Numbered from the stretch's first letter, positions 23,658 to 33,082 are shown. The stretch is 64,000 bases of DNA from Bradyrhizobium cytisi (GCF_008123515.1 NZ_VSSR01000045.1:61439-125438); one strand, 5' to 3'. Numbers and translations are program-made. Notes: generated from the sequence alone by a model not told the origin.

Positions 23658-26600
23658 TCACCAAGCGTATCGCACCACGCCCTTGCCGGCGTAGCTGTTG
23701 GTCACCTTCGAAAATTCGCCCTCGAAGGTCGCAGCCACCGACCAGCCGTTGCGCCATTTCAGTTCGGCTGACGCAGTGGTCAGTGCGCTGTCGGAAGCCT
23801 GTGCCGCACCGTTGACGACGAAGCTCGCGCCGGGCAACGCCTGGAAGGTGGCGGCCACCGAACGGCTGGGATCGTAATCATGCGCCCAGCCAAAGCGGCT
23901 GCGCAGGGTCAGAATGCCATCGGCGAGCGCGTAGGATTTGTCGGTGCGGATGCCGAGTTCGCTCCTGACATCGGTGACGCTCCTGGCGCCATAGCCCAGT
24001 GCGAACGCGCCGCTGCCGGCCAGCACGCTTTCGGCATAGGCCGGCAGGTCGAAGGTGGTGAACTGGCCCGCGGCATACGGTGTGATCCCGATCCCGCCGG
24101 CCAACGGCGTCACGAAGCGATAGCCGCTTTCGACCCGACCTGAGTAGGCGTTGGCATCGAACTCGGCGCGCAGATGGCCGAAATCGCCAGCGGTGACGAT
24201 GCGATCGGTGGTGATGTCCTGCCAGCCATAGGCCAAAGCGGCCGTGATATAGGCCGCGCCTTCGGTGTGGCGGACATAGGCACCGGCCTGGAATAAATCC
24301 GAGCGGCCGCTGCCCGATCCGTTGACGCTGAAATTGGTGCCGCCACCGGCCAGCGCAAAACCCGCGACGGTGTTGGGTGAGAACAGATAGTCGGCGCCTA
24401 CAGCAGTGCCGTAAACGCTGCTGGTGGTGTTGTTGGAGCCGAGTGCCAAATTGCCATCGGTGGTTTGCGATCCACCATAGCCCGCGGTCCACACGCTCCA
24501 GCGCTGTTCGAAGGAGGGCGCGAGCGGTGCCTTGGTGAACATCGCAAACGCATCGGTGTTCTTTTTGCGCGCAGCATAGGCGCTGGCGGCTTCCTCAGCA
24601 TAGCCGGTGGCGCCCGCCGAGCCGGTGCCGCCGCCGCGGTTCATGAAGGGATCGGTCATCAGGCCCATGAACTGGTTCATCGCATTGAAGGTGGTCTGCT
24701 GCGATCCGGTCGCCACCTCACCGGAGGCTTGGGTCAGGCCCGTCGGTGTCAGCGCGCCAAACGCCATGGGAATGCTGCCGGCGGTGGTGAACGAATTGGT
24801 CAACGCGTTGGCGATGTTTTGTTGATTGCGGTTGAGTCCGCTGCCGGACGTCGGCACGAAATTCAGCACCAGGTCGAGATAGGCATGCGTCGGATCGTAG
24901 CGCAGCGAACCCTGGAAGCCGGACGGCAGATTGCTGATGACCTGCGAACCGAAGGTGCCGCTGACGCTGCCGGCGCTCAAAATGGTGTAGGTCTTTGATA
25001 TATTTACAAACGGCCCCGCGGCGAACGCGGCGTTGACGGAGGCGCCGCCGAGTGTCGCCGCGCCAGTGACGTTGGCGAACGACGCCGTCGCCGAATTGAG
25101 CGCGACCAGATAGATCGCGCCGGACTGGAACGCTAGATTACCCATGACCATCATCGACGAACCGGGCGTGCCGTTGCCCGGTGCGAAGCTGCCGCCGCTT
25201 GCGATCACCGTATTGCCGACGGTGCCGGTGCCGTCGAGTGCGCCGCCCGTGTTGACGGTAAGGCTCGTAGCGGATGCCAGATTGCCCTCGACCGACAAGG
25301 TGCCTGCGTTGACGTTCACGGGACCGGCGAAGGTGCTGGTGCCGGTCAGCGTCCAGGTGGAATCACCAACCTTGGCGAAGGAGGCAAAGCCCTGATATTG
25401 CGGCGCGCCGAGTTGCGAAATGTCAAAACTCGCGGCGGTGCCGCCACCGAGTTGGAAGGTGCCGTTGCCGGTCTGGTCGACGACGTTGCCGGTGAAACTG
25501 AATCCTGCTCGGAGTTCGAGGATGTTGGCGCCGCCGGTGAAGGTGACCGCGTTGGCGCGGGTCACGCCATCGCCGGAGAGGCCGCCGGAGATCGAACCGC
25601 TGTTGATGACGGTAATGTCGGTGCCGTAAACGCCAGCACCGCCGAGGCCAACGGCGCCAAGACTGCTGCCCATACCGCCGAGGCCACCAGCTCCGCCCGT
25701 GATATTGCCGGTGTTGGCGAGCACGCCGCCGCCTGCGAACATCACGCCGCTGCCGCCGCCGCCGCCAGCGCCGCCGATGTCGCTCTGGCCGGCGCTTCCG
25801 TTGCTGCGGCCGCCACCGCCACCCGTGCTCTGGCCGCCGTTGCCGCCTGCGCCGCCGATAATGCTCCCGATGTTGGAGAGTGTGCCGGCCCCCGCGAACA
25901 TCACAGCGGTCCCACCGTTGCCGCCGGTGCCGCCATTGCTGCCGTTGCCGCCATTGCCGCCATTATCGCTGAAGCCGCCGCCTGCGCCGCCACCGCCGCC
26001 AGCGCTCTGGCCGCCGCTGCCGCCGGCGCCCGCGGTAATGGTTCCTGTGTTGGAGAGTGTGCCGGCCCCGGCGAACATGACGGCGATGCCACCGTTGCCG
26101 GCGTTGCCGCCGGCGCTGCCGTCGCCACCGTTGCCGCCGTTGCCGGCACCCACGCCGCCGGTGCCGCCAATGCTGTCGCCGCCGGTGCCGCCAACGCCAC
26201 CGAGAATGGTCCCGGTGTTAGACAGCGCGCCAGTGGCCGCGAACATGACGGCAATGCCGCCATCGCCGCCGTTGCTGCCGCCGCGGACGATACCGCCGTG
26301 TCCCCCCGCGCCGTCGATGCCACCACCGCCGCCGATGTCGAAGCCACCGATGCCGCCGAAGCCGCCGTGGCCGCCCACGGCCAGGCCGGCGCCGCCTCCG
26401 GCGCCAGCGGTAATTGTGCCGGTGTTGAAGAGCGTGCCGGCCGCCGCGAACATCACAGCGATGCCGCCAGTCCCCCCGGCGCCGCCAGCGTCGCCGAAGC
26501 CGCCGAAGCCGCCGTCACCGCCATAGCCACCCTTGCCGGGTGGGCCGCCAGGACCGCCTTGGCCACCGACGCCACCGTCGCCACCGGTACCGCCGAAGGT

Positions 26601-27653
26601 GCTACCGCCGCTGCCACCATTGCCGCCGATGATGCTGCCTGCGTTGGTCAACGTGGCGGTAGCCATGAACGTGACACCAAGACCGCCCGCGGCGCCTGCG
26701 CCGCCAACGCCGGTGGGATCACCACTGAAGCCAGTGCCGCCATTGCCGCCGGGGTTACCGGCGGGGCCCAGATTGCCGTTCCTACCAGGGCCAGCCATCG
26801 CCTCGAAGCTGATGCCGCCACTACCGCCCGCACCGCCAGCGACGGTCCTGCCCGCGATGATAGTCACGTTGGCGTCGACCGTGTTTAGTCCAGCGCTGAA
26901 GCCGGCGCCGCCGCTACCGCCCGCACCGCCTACTCCCCGGGTGGAGCCACCGCCGCCGCCACCGCCGCCGATGGCATTCGCGTCGATGGTGATTGCAGGC
27001 GCGGCACTGCCGGCTCCGGGTGCGAGCGCGAGCCCGATGCCCCCGGAACCGCCTTGCGCCCCGATGCTTTGTCGATCATTTCCGCCATCGCCCCCATCAC
27101 CGCCCGCGCCGCCGGTAACGGTTGACGAGAGCGTGCCGAGATTGCCGCCGCCAGTGACGACCGCGCCCCAGCCGCCAGCCCCGCCGCCGCCGGCACCGTC
27201 TGCGGAGTTGGAGATATCCCCGTTGCCTCCGCGGCCGCCGGCGCCACCGCTGACATTGCCGATTGGAACTCCTGCCTGGACAGAGCCGTGGGCGCCGCCA
27301 CCGCCGCCGCCGCCGCCGCCGTTGATGCCGCCACCAAGGTAGGAGGCACCATTTGCGCCGGCCGCCCCTGGCGCAGCTCCTCCGGCTCCTCCCAATACAG
27401 GTGGGCCACCCAGGAAAGTGCTGGCCGTCGACGTGCCGCCCTTGCCTCCGGTGGTTCCGGCGCCGCCGCCACCGCCACCTTGGGCGTTATCGCCTCCAGC
27501 GCCGCCGGTGCTCGTTGCGCTATCGATGCCGCCTGCGCCACCACTGAAGGGGGGACTAGCGCCGCCGCCACCACCATCTGCGCGTGCCGGCGCAACCGCG
27601 ATCGCCATGATAAGAATAACGGCGGTGCCGCCTAATAGTCCGGCCCGAGACAT
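23658..27653 (-). CDS. Glycine-rich autotransporter with outer-membrane beta-domain
   Basis: This is a 1331-residue type Va autotransporter. A signal peptide (LGGTAVILIMAIAVAPARA) is followed by about 700 residues dominated by GGxGG runs, with six copies of a motif like GGIAVMFAGAGTLSNTGTI. A passenger-associated repeat follows (TWTLTGTSTFAGPVNVNAGT, LDGTGTVGNTVIASGGSFAPGN), then a linker. A C-terminal barrel of about 270 residues starts near WSVWTAGYGGSQ and ends in VRYAW with the terminal aromatic residue typical of beta-barrels. The ATG at 27653 is chosen for the signal peptide; the frame is open to 28214 but there overlaps the neighbouring gene. No clear ribosome site is seen. A role in adhesion or aggregation is inferred. 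Confidence 0.85.
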   Translation of the reverse strand: MSRAGLLGGTAVILIMAIAVAPARADGGGGGASPPFSGGAGGIDSATSTGGAGGDNAQGGGGGGAGTTGGKGGTSTASTFLGGPPVLGGAGGAAPGAAGANGASYLGGGINGGGGGGGGGAHGSVQAGVPIGNVSGGAGGRGGNGDISNSADGAGGGGAGGWGAVVTGGGNLGTLSSTVTGGAGGDGGDGGNDRQSIGAQGGSGGIGLALAPGAGSAAPAITIDANAIGGGGGGGGSTRGVGGAGGSGGAGFSAGLNTVDANVTIIAGRTVAGGAGGSGGISFEAMAGPGRNGNLGPAGNPGGNGGTGFSGDPTGVGGAGAAGGLGVTFMATATLTNAGSIIGGNGGSGGSTFGGTGGDGGVGGQGGPGGPPGKGGYGGDGGFGGFGDAGGAGGTGGIAVMFAAAGTLFNTGTITAGAGGGAGLAVGGHGGFGGIGGFDIGGGGGIDGAGGHGGIVRGGSNGGDGGIAVMFAATGALSNTGTILGGVGGTGGDSIGGTGGVGAGNGGNGGDGSAGGNAGNGGIAVMFAGAGTLSNTGTITAGAGGSGGQSAGGGGGAGGGFSDNGGNGGNGSNGGTGGNGGTAVMFAGAGTLSNIGSIIGGAGGNGGQSTGGGGGRSNGSAGQSDIGGAGGGGGSGVMFAGGGVLANTGNITGGAGGLGGMGSSLGAVGLGGAGVYGTDITVINSGSISGGLSGDGVTRANAVTFTGGANILELRAGFSFTGNVVDQTGNGTFQLGGGTAASFDISQLGAPQYQGFASFAKVGDSTWTLTGTSTFAGPVNVNAGTLSVEGNLASATSLTVNTGGALDGTGTVGNTVIASGGSFAPGNGTPGSSMMVMGNLAFQSGAIYLVALNSATASFANVTGAATLGGASVNAAFAAGPFVNISKTYTILSAGSVSGTFGSQVISNLPSGFQGSLRYDPTHAYLDLVLNFVPTSGSGLNRNQQNIANALTNSFTTAGSIPMAFGALTPTGLTQASGEVATGSQQTTFNAMNQFMGLMTDPFMNRGGGTGSAGATGYAEEAASAYAARKKNTDAFAMFTKAPLAPSFEQRWSVWTAGYGGSQTTDGNLALGSNNTTSSVYGTAVGADYLFSPNTVAGFALAGGGTNFSVNGSGSGRSDLFQAGAYVRHTEGAAYITAALAYGWQDITTDRIVTAGDFGHLRAEFDANAYSGRVESGYRFVTPLAGGIGITPYAAGQFTTFDLPAYAESVLAGSGAFALGYGARSVTDVRSELGIRTDKSYALADGILTLRSRFGWAHDYDPSRSVAATFQALPGASFVVNGAAQASDSALTTASAELKWRNGWSVAATFEGEFSKVTNSYAGKGVVRYAW
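25640..26720 (-). repeat. Six-copy glycine-rich passenger repeat inside the autotransporter gene
   Basis: About every 170-200 bp the coding strand repeats a unit encoding GGxAVMFAxxGxLxNTGxIxxGxGG, near 26660, 26450, 26235, 26070, 25890 and 25735. The variable spacers are almost pure Gly with Asn, Ser and Ala. Such DNA is prone to slippage and gene conversion. Confidence 0.7.
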
Positions 27654-27798
27654 CCGGCGCGGACGGGTGCGGTGGCGGAGGTCGTCATCCTCTAGGTTCC
27701 GAAACCCCGCGCCTGATCCACCGCTTTGAGACCCATATTGCCGGTTAGCGGTGCGACAACGCCGCGACGACGGTTCGCCGGATTTCGTCTCGATTCCA

Positions 27799-28920
27799 TT
27801 ATTCGCACGCACCGCAATTCCCACTGTTGCACGGAGACGCGAATCCCCGTTCGAATACTTCGCTCTGCGCTGCGAGGCTCGCCGCGGATGCGACGCCGGC
27901 CATGCGATAGGTGTTGCTCGCCGTCCCGATCGCAACCTGATTGGCGGCGGTGGCCGCTGCGCCGGCACCGACCGCGGTGGAGTTGGTAAAACCAGCCGAG
28001 GCTCCTGCACCGATCGCGGTCGCATTGAGCGCGGACGCGGTCGCGCCGTTGCCGAAGGCAGACCTGCCGGCGGCGGCACTTGCCTTCGCGCCGTCGCCGA
28101 CGGCTGTGTTGCCGAACGCTGCGGCCGAATCTGCGCCGACTGCGATCGATCCGGTCGAGACGGCGCCCGTGCCGATCGCAATCGCATTGGCGCCCGTGCC
28201 AGCGGTTGCGCCATCGCCGATCGCGACAGCGCTCGCCCCGGTGGCGTGGGAGTTGTTGCCGGCCGCGAAGGAATTGCCGCCGCTTGCCGTCACCGCGTTG
28301 CTCAGGGCGAGGGCGTTTGTTGTGCTGGCGCTGGCTCCGCTCCCGATCGCGGTGGCAGATGCCCCCGTCGCAACGCTAGTCAGGCCGATCGCGATCGATT
28401 TGTCGCCGTTGGAATGTGCGCCTACGCCGGCGGCTCCGTCGCCGCCACCTCCGATCGCGACGCTATAATTCCCGGACGCGGAGGCACCCGTTTCAACGCC
28501 ACCAATGAACTCGCCGCCGCCCATCGCGGTGCTGCCGACGCCCGCCGCGGCGCTGTAGCCGCCGGTCGACGTGCTGTAGTCAGCGGCTGCTAGGCTTTCG
28601 ATACCGGTCGCCGTGCTGTAGACTCCAGACGCCGTGCTGCCGAACCCGCTTGCCGTCACGCCCGTTCCGTCCGCCTTGCTGGCCCCACCGACTGCCGTGC
28701 TGGCGGTACCCGCTGCCTGACTTTGGCCGATCGCCACGCTGCCGTTACCGGTCGCTTGGCCGCCACAAGCGACGGCGCCGGCGCCAGGCGCAGAACCGAG
28801 CGCAGTGCCTGTTACCGCCGCGCCGCAGACCCCTTGCGCGGCGGCGGGCGCCAGATCAAGCGTCAAGACGAACATGGCGAGCACCACGGCTGCAGCCAAG
28901 GCTTTGATCAAACAAAACAT
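27799..28920 (-). CDS. YadA-like head-repeat protein lacking a membrane anchor
   Basis: This is a 373-residue secreted protein with a signal peptide (LAAAVVLAMFVLTLDLAPAAA). A long series of 14-residue trimeric-autotransporter head repeats follows (SVAIGQSQAAGTASTAVGG, SIAIGLTSVATGASATAIGS, ANAIAIGTGAVSTGSIAVGA). It ends in a neck-like segment (NQVAIGTASNTYRMAGVASA) and then stops after a Cys-rich tail with no stalk and no YadA barrel. Intact relatives continue into a coiled-coil stalk and anchor, so this looks truncated, or it is a secreted head. It lies 145 bp upstream of the autotransporter gene, same strand. A 16-bp tandem repeat covers its start codon. Confidence 0.75.
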   Translation of the reverse strand: MFCLIKALAAAVVLAMFVLTLDLAPAAAQGVCGAAVTGTALGSAPGAGAVACGGQATGNGSVAIGQSQAAGTASTAVGGASKADGTGVTASGFGSTASGVYSTATGIESLAAADYSTSTGGYSAAAGVGSTAMGGGEFIGGVETGASASGNYSVAIGGGGDGAAGVGAHSNGDKSIAIGLTSVATGASATAIGSGASASTTNALALSNAVTASGGNSFAAGNNSHATGASAVAIGDGATAGTGANAIAIGTGAVSTGSIAVGADSAAAFGNTAVGDGAKASAAAGRSAFGNGATASALNATAIGAGASAGFTNSTAVGAGAAATAANQVAIGTASNTYRMAGVASAASLAAQSEVFERGFASPCNSGNCGACE

Positions 28921-28937
28921 CGATCAAACAAAACATC
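28906..28937. repeat. 16-bp tandem duplication at the start of the YadA-like gene
   Basis: GATCAAACAAAACATC occurs twice head-to-tail. The first copy contains the start codon (28918-28920) and codons 1-4 of the gene; the second copy supplies a second, out-of-frame ATG 16 bp upstream. Confidence 0.7.
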
Positions 28938-29039
28938 GCGTTAGGGATCGCACGAAGCATTTGCGCTCTCAGGTCCAGAGGTCCGGGTCTATCCCGATCG
29001 TTGGCCGGCTACGGCCGCCGCGAACGTGGGTCAAGACGA

Positions 29040-29104
29040 CGGGCCGGACATCAACCGTTCGGTTGAATTCGCCTGTGCATGCAACGCCGACGGCCCGGTT
29101 TTTT
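29040..29104 (+). terminator. Nested hairpin followed by T6, possible sRNA end
   Basis: CGGGCCG (29040-29046) pairs with CGGCCCG (29091-29097). Inside is a perfect 7-bp hairpin TCAACCG-TT-CGGTTGA (29051-29066), and six T residues follow at 29099-29104. In form it is a plus-strand intrinsic terminator, but both neighbouring genes are on the minus strand, so nothing known is transcribed into it. Another small GGCCG/CGGCC hairpin precedes it near 29003-29016. Confidence 0.4.
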
Positions 29105-29138
29105 CCGACTGTTGCTGGATTGCATCGCGATGTTTGGG

Positions 29139-29990
29139 CTAGCTCGCCCAGTTCTCCCGGAACTCGGGGAACAGCGTCAAGCCACCGCAGGCATAGATGG
29201 TCTGGCCGGTGATGTAGCTCGCATCGTCCGATGCGAGGAAGGCAAATACGGCGGCGATCTCTTCTGGGGCCCCGACGCGCCCGAGCGGGATGTGGCTCGC
29301 GACGTTGGCCCGCTTTTCAGCCTCGCCGGTCCAGGCTGCATTGATCGGCGTGTCGATCGCGCCGGGACCGACCGCATTGACGCGGATGCCGCGACCGGCA
29401 AATTCAAGCGCCAGCGTGCGCGTCAGATTGGCCATGCCGCCCTTGCTGATCGAATAAGCGAGATAGCCCGGCTTCGGGACGATCTGGTGGACGCTGGAGC
29501 AGTTGATGATGCTGCCGCCAGCGCCGCGCGCGACGAAATGCGCCAGCGCCTTCTGCGCGCAGAGCACGGCGCCATTGAGATTGACATCGATGATGCGGCG
29601 ATAGGTTTCGATGTCGAGCGCCTCGCTTGGCGATTCGCGCTGGAAGCCGGCATTGTTGACGAGACAGTCGAGGCGCTTCCAGCGCGCCAGGATCGTCTCG
29701 AACATCGCAGCCACCTCCTTGTCGTTGCTGACGTCGGCCTTGACGATGACATGGTCGAGCTTGCCGTGACCGCGATCGCCCGATCCCGTCCTTGCGAGCG
29801 CAAGCGTCTCCTCCGCCTTCTCGGGGTGATCGACATAATTGATGGCAACGGTCGCCCCTTCCTGGGCGAGCCTGATAGCAACGGCGCGGCCGATGCCCTG
29901 GGAGGCACCGGTCACCAGGGCATATCGGCCAACGAGGCGTGAGGGAAAAATGGTTGAGAGATCGGTCGTCGAGAGATCGGTCTGTGGCAT
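29139..29990 (-). CDS. SDR family oxidoreductase
   Basis: This is a 283-residue classical short-chain dehydrogenase with TGASQGIG near residue 27, NNAG (CLVNNAGFQRESP), the catalytic Ser in INCSSVHQ and YSISK, and the C-terminal YITGQTIYACGGLTL. It resembles the glucose-1-dehydrogenase-type SDRs that bind NAD(P) (INYVDHPEKAEE after the second strand). The ATG at 29990 is used because the extra residues to 30020 are not conserved in type. It lies 76 bp downstream of the nucleobase permease gene and may share its transcript. Confidence 0.88.
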   Translation of the reverse strand: MPQTDLSTTDLSTIFPSRLVGRYALVTGASQGIGRAVAIRLAQEGATVAINYVDHPEKAEETLALARTGSGDRGHGKLDHVIVKADVSNDKEVAAMFETILARWKRLDCLVNNAGFQRESPSEALDIETYRRIIDVNLNGAVLCAQKALAHFVARGAGGSIINCSSVHQIVPKPGYLAYSISKGGMANLTRTLALEFAGRGIRVNAVGPGAIDTPINAAWTGEAEKRANVASHIPLGRVGAPEEIAAVFAFLASDDASYITGQTIYACGGLTLFPEFRENWAS

Positions 29991-30066
29991 GAGCTTTCTT
30001 TCTCCGGGATGCCTCATCATGGACGGAACCGGTGTTTTGTTCCATCCACTAGCGCATCCCTGCGAT

Positions 30067-31379
30067 TCATTCCGCGCGGCGTGCGATCGGAGAGGTCAGG
30101 ATCTGGTAGAGAATGATCGCGCCGAAGGTGGCGGTGCCGATTCCGCCGATGGTGAACGCGCCGAATTTCAGCGTGAGGTCGCCGGCACCTGCGGTCAGCG
30201 CGACGGCGACGGTGATCAGGTTCGCAGGGTTTGCGAAATCGACCTTGTTCTCGACCCAGATCCGGCCCGCCATCGCCGCGATCAAACCGAACAGCACGAT
30301 CGAAAGGCCGCCGATAACAGGACCGGGGATCGACAGGATCAGCGCACCGAATTTCGGCGAGAAGCCGAGCAGCAGCGACACGGTCGCGGCGAAGGCAAAC
30401 AGCAGACTCGAATAGACCTTCGTCGCCGCCATGACGCCGATGTTCTCGGCATGGGTGGTTACGCCAGTGCCGCCGCCGCAAGCGGCGACGATCGTCGCGA
30501 GGCTGTCGGCAAACAAAGCGCGGCCGAGATAGCCATCGAGGCTGCGGCCGGTCATGGCGCCGACGGCCTTGATGTGACCGAGGTTCTCGGCGACGAGAAT
30601 GACCGCAACCGGCGCGATCAGAAAGATCGCATCGGCATGGAAGGTCGGCGTCGTAAAGTTCGGCAGGCCGAACCACGGCGCGGCCGCGTGAAGTCGATCG
30701 GCTTACCGAAGCCGAGGCCGTTCGCGAACAGCAGATACAACAGATATCCGCCGATTGCGCCGAGGATGATCGGCAGACGGCGCCACAGGCCGGGAGCCGC
30801 AACGGCGACCACGCCGATGATCAGAACGGTCGCGAGCCCGATCCAGGTCTCGAACGCGTTGGCGCTCACCGCCTTGACGGCCACGGGCGCGAGGTTGAGG
30901 CCGATCGCGGCGACCACGGCGCCGGTGACGGCCGGCGGCATCAGGCGCTCGACCCAACCGATGCCCGACCACATCACGATCAGCGCGATCACGCCGTACA
31001 ACACACCAGCGCCGACGATGCCGCCGAGCGCAACCGACAGGTTCGGGTTCGGCCCGTGCCCGGCATAGCCGGTGGCGGCGATGACGACGGCGATGAACGC
31101 GAAGCTCGAGCCGAGATAGCTCGGCACGCGGCCCGCGACGATGACGAAGAAGATCAGCGTGCCGACGCCGGAGAACAGGACCGCAACGTTGGGATCGAAC
31201 CCCATCAGCAGCGGCGCGATGATCGTCGACCCCGACATTGCAACGCAATGCTGGAGACCGGAAACAAAGGTCTGTCCCCATGACAGCCGCTCCTCCGGCA
31301 TGATCACGCCCGAGGTCTTCAGCTTCCAACGCGGAAAATAGCTATGCGCCTGCTCGTCCGAGCCGGTTGCGTTCGACAT
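30067..31379 (-). pseudogene. NCS2 nucleobase/xanthine permease gene with a one-base frameshift
   Basis: The first frame (31379 down to about 30690) encodes the N-terminal half of a uracil/xanthine permease: LQHCVAMSGSTIIAPLLMGF, repeated membrane helices and GLGFGKPIDFT. The second frame picks up with AAPWFGLPNFTTPTF, VAVILVAENLGH and the NCS2 region CGGGTGVTTHAENIG, and ends at 30067. Adding one base in the GC run at 30681-30690 restores a single protein of about 437 residues with 12-14 helices, which is the normal length. Like the LuxR gene, it may be a true pseudogene or a sequencing error. The protein would import uracil, xanthine or a related base with protons. Confidence 0.8.
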
Positions 31380-31451
31380 GTTCCCCCGTTGCGGTGCAGC
31401 GATTGATGTTCGTGCGATCCGACAAAAATGTGATTGTTGCTTATGCGGCGA

Positions 31452-31473
31452 ACATCACATGATGTAAATCATG
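31452..31473. promoter_or_regulatory. Overlapping palindromes between the permease and dctA
   Basis: ACATCA-CA-TGATGT (31452-31465) overlaps CATGAT-GTAA-ATCATG (31458-31473). Both are perfect inverted repeats in the 123-bp divergent region, 30 bp before the dctA start. They look like a regulator operator. I see no sigma-54 -24/-12 element, which classical rhizobial dctA promoters have. Confidence 0.5.
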
Positions 31474-31502
31474 CAAGATCAAGGCGTTCCGGGCCGAATA
31501 AT

Positions 31503-32831
31503 ATGACACAAGTCGCGATCCAGCCAGCCGTTCATCGTCGGCATCAACCCTGGTACAAGATCCTTTACATCCAGGTCCTGATCGCGATCGCGCTCGGCGT
31601 GCTGATCGGCTATTTCTACCCGGACCTCGGCAAGGCGCTGAAGCCGCTCGGCGACGGCTTCATTGCGCTGATCAAGATGATGATCGCGCCGGTGATCTTC
31701 TGCACCGTGGTGCACGGCATCTCCTCGATGGGCGACCTCAAGCGCGTCGGCCGGGTCGGACTGAAATCGCTGATCTATTTCGAGACCGTCTCAACCGTCG
31801 CGCTCGCCATCGGCCTCCTGGTCGGCGAGATTCTCCAGCCCGGGCACGGCTTCAACATCGATCCCGCCACGATCGACCCGAAGTCGGTCGCGACCTACGT
31901 CACCAAAGCCAAGGAGGAGGGCATCGTCGCCCATCTGATGGCGATCATCCCCGACAGCTATGTCGGCGCAATCGCGCGCGGCGACCTGTTGCAGGTGCTG
32001 CTGGTCTCGATCCTCTCCGGCTTCGCCATCGCCTTCCTCGGCAAGACCGGCGAGCCGATCGCGGAGGCGATCGACAAGGCCGCAAAGATGTTCTTCGGCA
32101 TCATCCGCATCATCGTGCGCGTGGCGCCGATCGGCGCATTCGGCGCGATGGCGTTCACCGTCGGGGCCTACGGCCTCGGCTCGCTGCTCAACCTCGCCGC
32201 CCTGATCGGCACGTTCTATCTCACCAGCATCCTGTTCGTGCTGATCGTGCTGGGCTCGATCGCGCGGCTCTCTGGCTTCTCGATCCTGCGCTTCATCGCC
32301 TACATCAAGGACGAATTGCTGATCGTACTCGGCACCTCGTCGTCGGAGACGGTGCTGCCGCAGATGATCCAGAAGATGGAACATCTCGGCGCCTCGCGCT
32401 CGGTGGTCGGCCTCGTGATTCCGACCGGCTACAGCTTCAACCTCGACGGCACCAACATCTACATGACGCTGGCGACGCTGTTCCTCGCGCAGGCGACCAA
32501 CACCCATCTGACGATCTGGCAGGAGCTCGGCATCTTGGGCATCGCCATGATCACCTCAAAGGGCGCATCGGGCGTGACCGGCGCCGGCTTCATCACGCTC
32601 GCCGCGACGCTCTCGATCGTGCCCGACATTCCGATCCAGTCGATCGCGATCCTGGTCGGCATCGACAAGTTCATGAGTGAGTGCCGCGCGCTGACCAACC
32701 TCATCGGCAACGGCGTCGCCTGCGTCGTCATCAGCATCTCGGAAGGAGAGCTCGACCGCGACGCGCTGCACGAGGCGATGGCGCATCCGCTGGAGATGGG
32801 CGAAGCGCTGGAGCCTGGCGGCAGCGCTTAG
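31503..32831 (+). CDS. dctA: C4-dicarboxylate:cation symporter DctA
   Basis: This is a 442-residue inner-membrane transporter of the DAACS family that takes up succinate, fumarate and malate. Key motifs are the serine-rich re-entrant loop (LGTSSSETVLPQM) near residue 280 and the substrate motif GYSFNLDGTNIYM near 312. The start MTQVAIQP... at 31503 sits just before the first helix. It is followed by an intrinsic terminator at 32955-32987. No dctBD two-component genes are adjacent. It is divergent from the permease gene with a shared palindromic region. Confidence 0.94.
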   Translation: MTQVAIQPAVHRRHQPWYKILYIQVLIAIALGVLIGYFYPDLGKALKPLGDGFIALIKMMIAPVIFCTVVHGISSMGDLKRVGRVGLKSLIYFETVSTVALAIGLLVGEILQPGHGFNIDPATIDPKSVATYVTKAKEEGIVAHLMAIIPDSYVGAIARGDLLQVLLVSILSGFAIAFLGKTGEPIAEAIDKAAKMFFGIIRIIVRVAPIGAFGAMAFTVGAYGLGSLLNLAALIGTFYLTSILFVLIVLGSIARLSGFSILRFIAYIKDELLIVLGTSSSETVLPQMIQKMEHLGASRSVVGLVIPTGYSFNLDGTNIYMTLATLFLAQATNTHLTIWQELGILGIAMITSKGASGVTGAGFITLAATLSIVPDIPIQSIAILVGIDKFMSECRALTNLIGNGVACVVISISEGELDRDALHEAMAHPLEMGEALEPGGSA

Positions 32832-32954
32832 ACGCCGCGAGGAACAGGCAGTCGCAGCCTGGTTCCGATGCGGTAGTTTCCCGGAGTGGTCAATTGGTAC
32901 AGCAAGCGTCACAACAACGGCATTGGGATCACCGATTGATACTCATTCATTCCA

Positions 32955-32987
32955 CCCGACGCGCTGGGGGCAGAGCGTCGGGTTTTT
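32955..32987 (+). terminator. Rho-independent terminator downstream of dctA
   Basis: CCCGACGC (32955-32962) pairs perfectly with GCGTCGGG (32975-32982), with a 12-base loop and five T residues directly after. It lies about 125 bp after the dctA stop on the same strand. Confidence 0.8.
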
Positions 32988-33082
32988 GAGAATATATCCG
33001 AACGATCGGGCGGGATCAGATGATCCGCCATTGGCGCGCAACTGCCCTTTTCCCGCGAAGGATAATCAGCCGCGGGTCGGCA

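Noticed and set aside
25640..26720. Regular repeats that might suggest a CRISPR array
   Set aside because: The repeats are coding, Gly-rich, of uneven spacing and imperfect; no cas genes are present.
25699..27342. Long plus-strand open frames encoding Pro-rich (PPLPPAPP) proteins
   Set aside because: They are the antisense of the Gly-rich autotransporter passenger: Gly codons read backwards give Pro codons. They lack ribosome sites and domains.
27653..28214. N-terminal extension of the autotransporter up to 28214
   Set aside because: It overlaps the YadA-like gene in another frame, has no signal peptide, and the real signal peptide starts at 27653.
32870..32990. Possible tRNA-like sequence before the dctA terminator
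   Set aside because: A few bases resemble a D-loop (GGTCAATTGGTACAGC), but no cloverleaf can be folded and no TTC arm is present.
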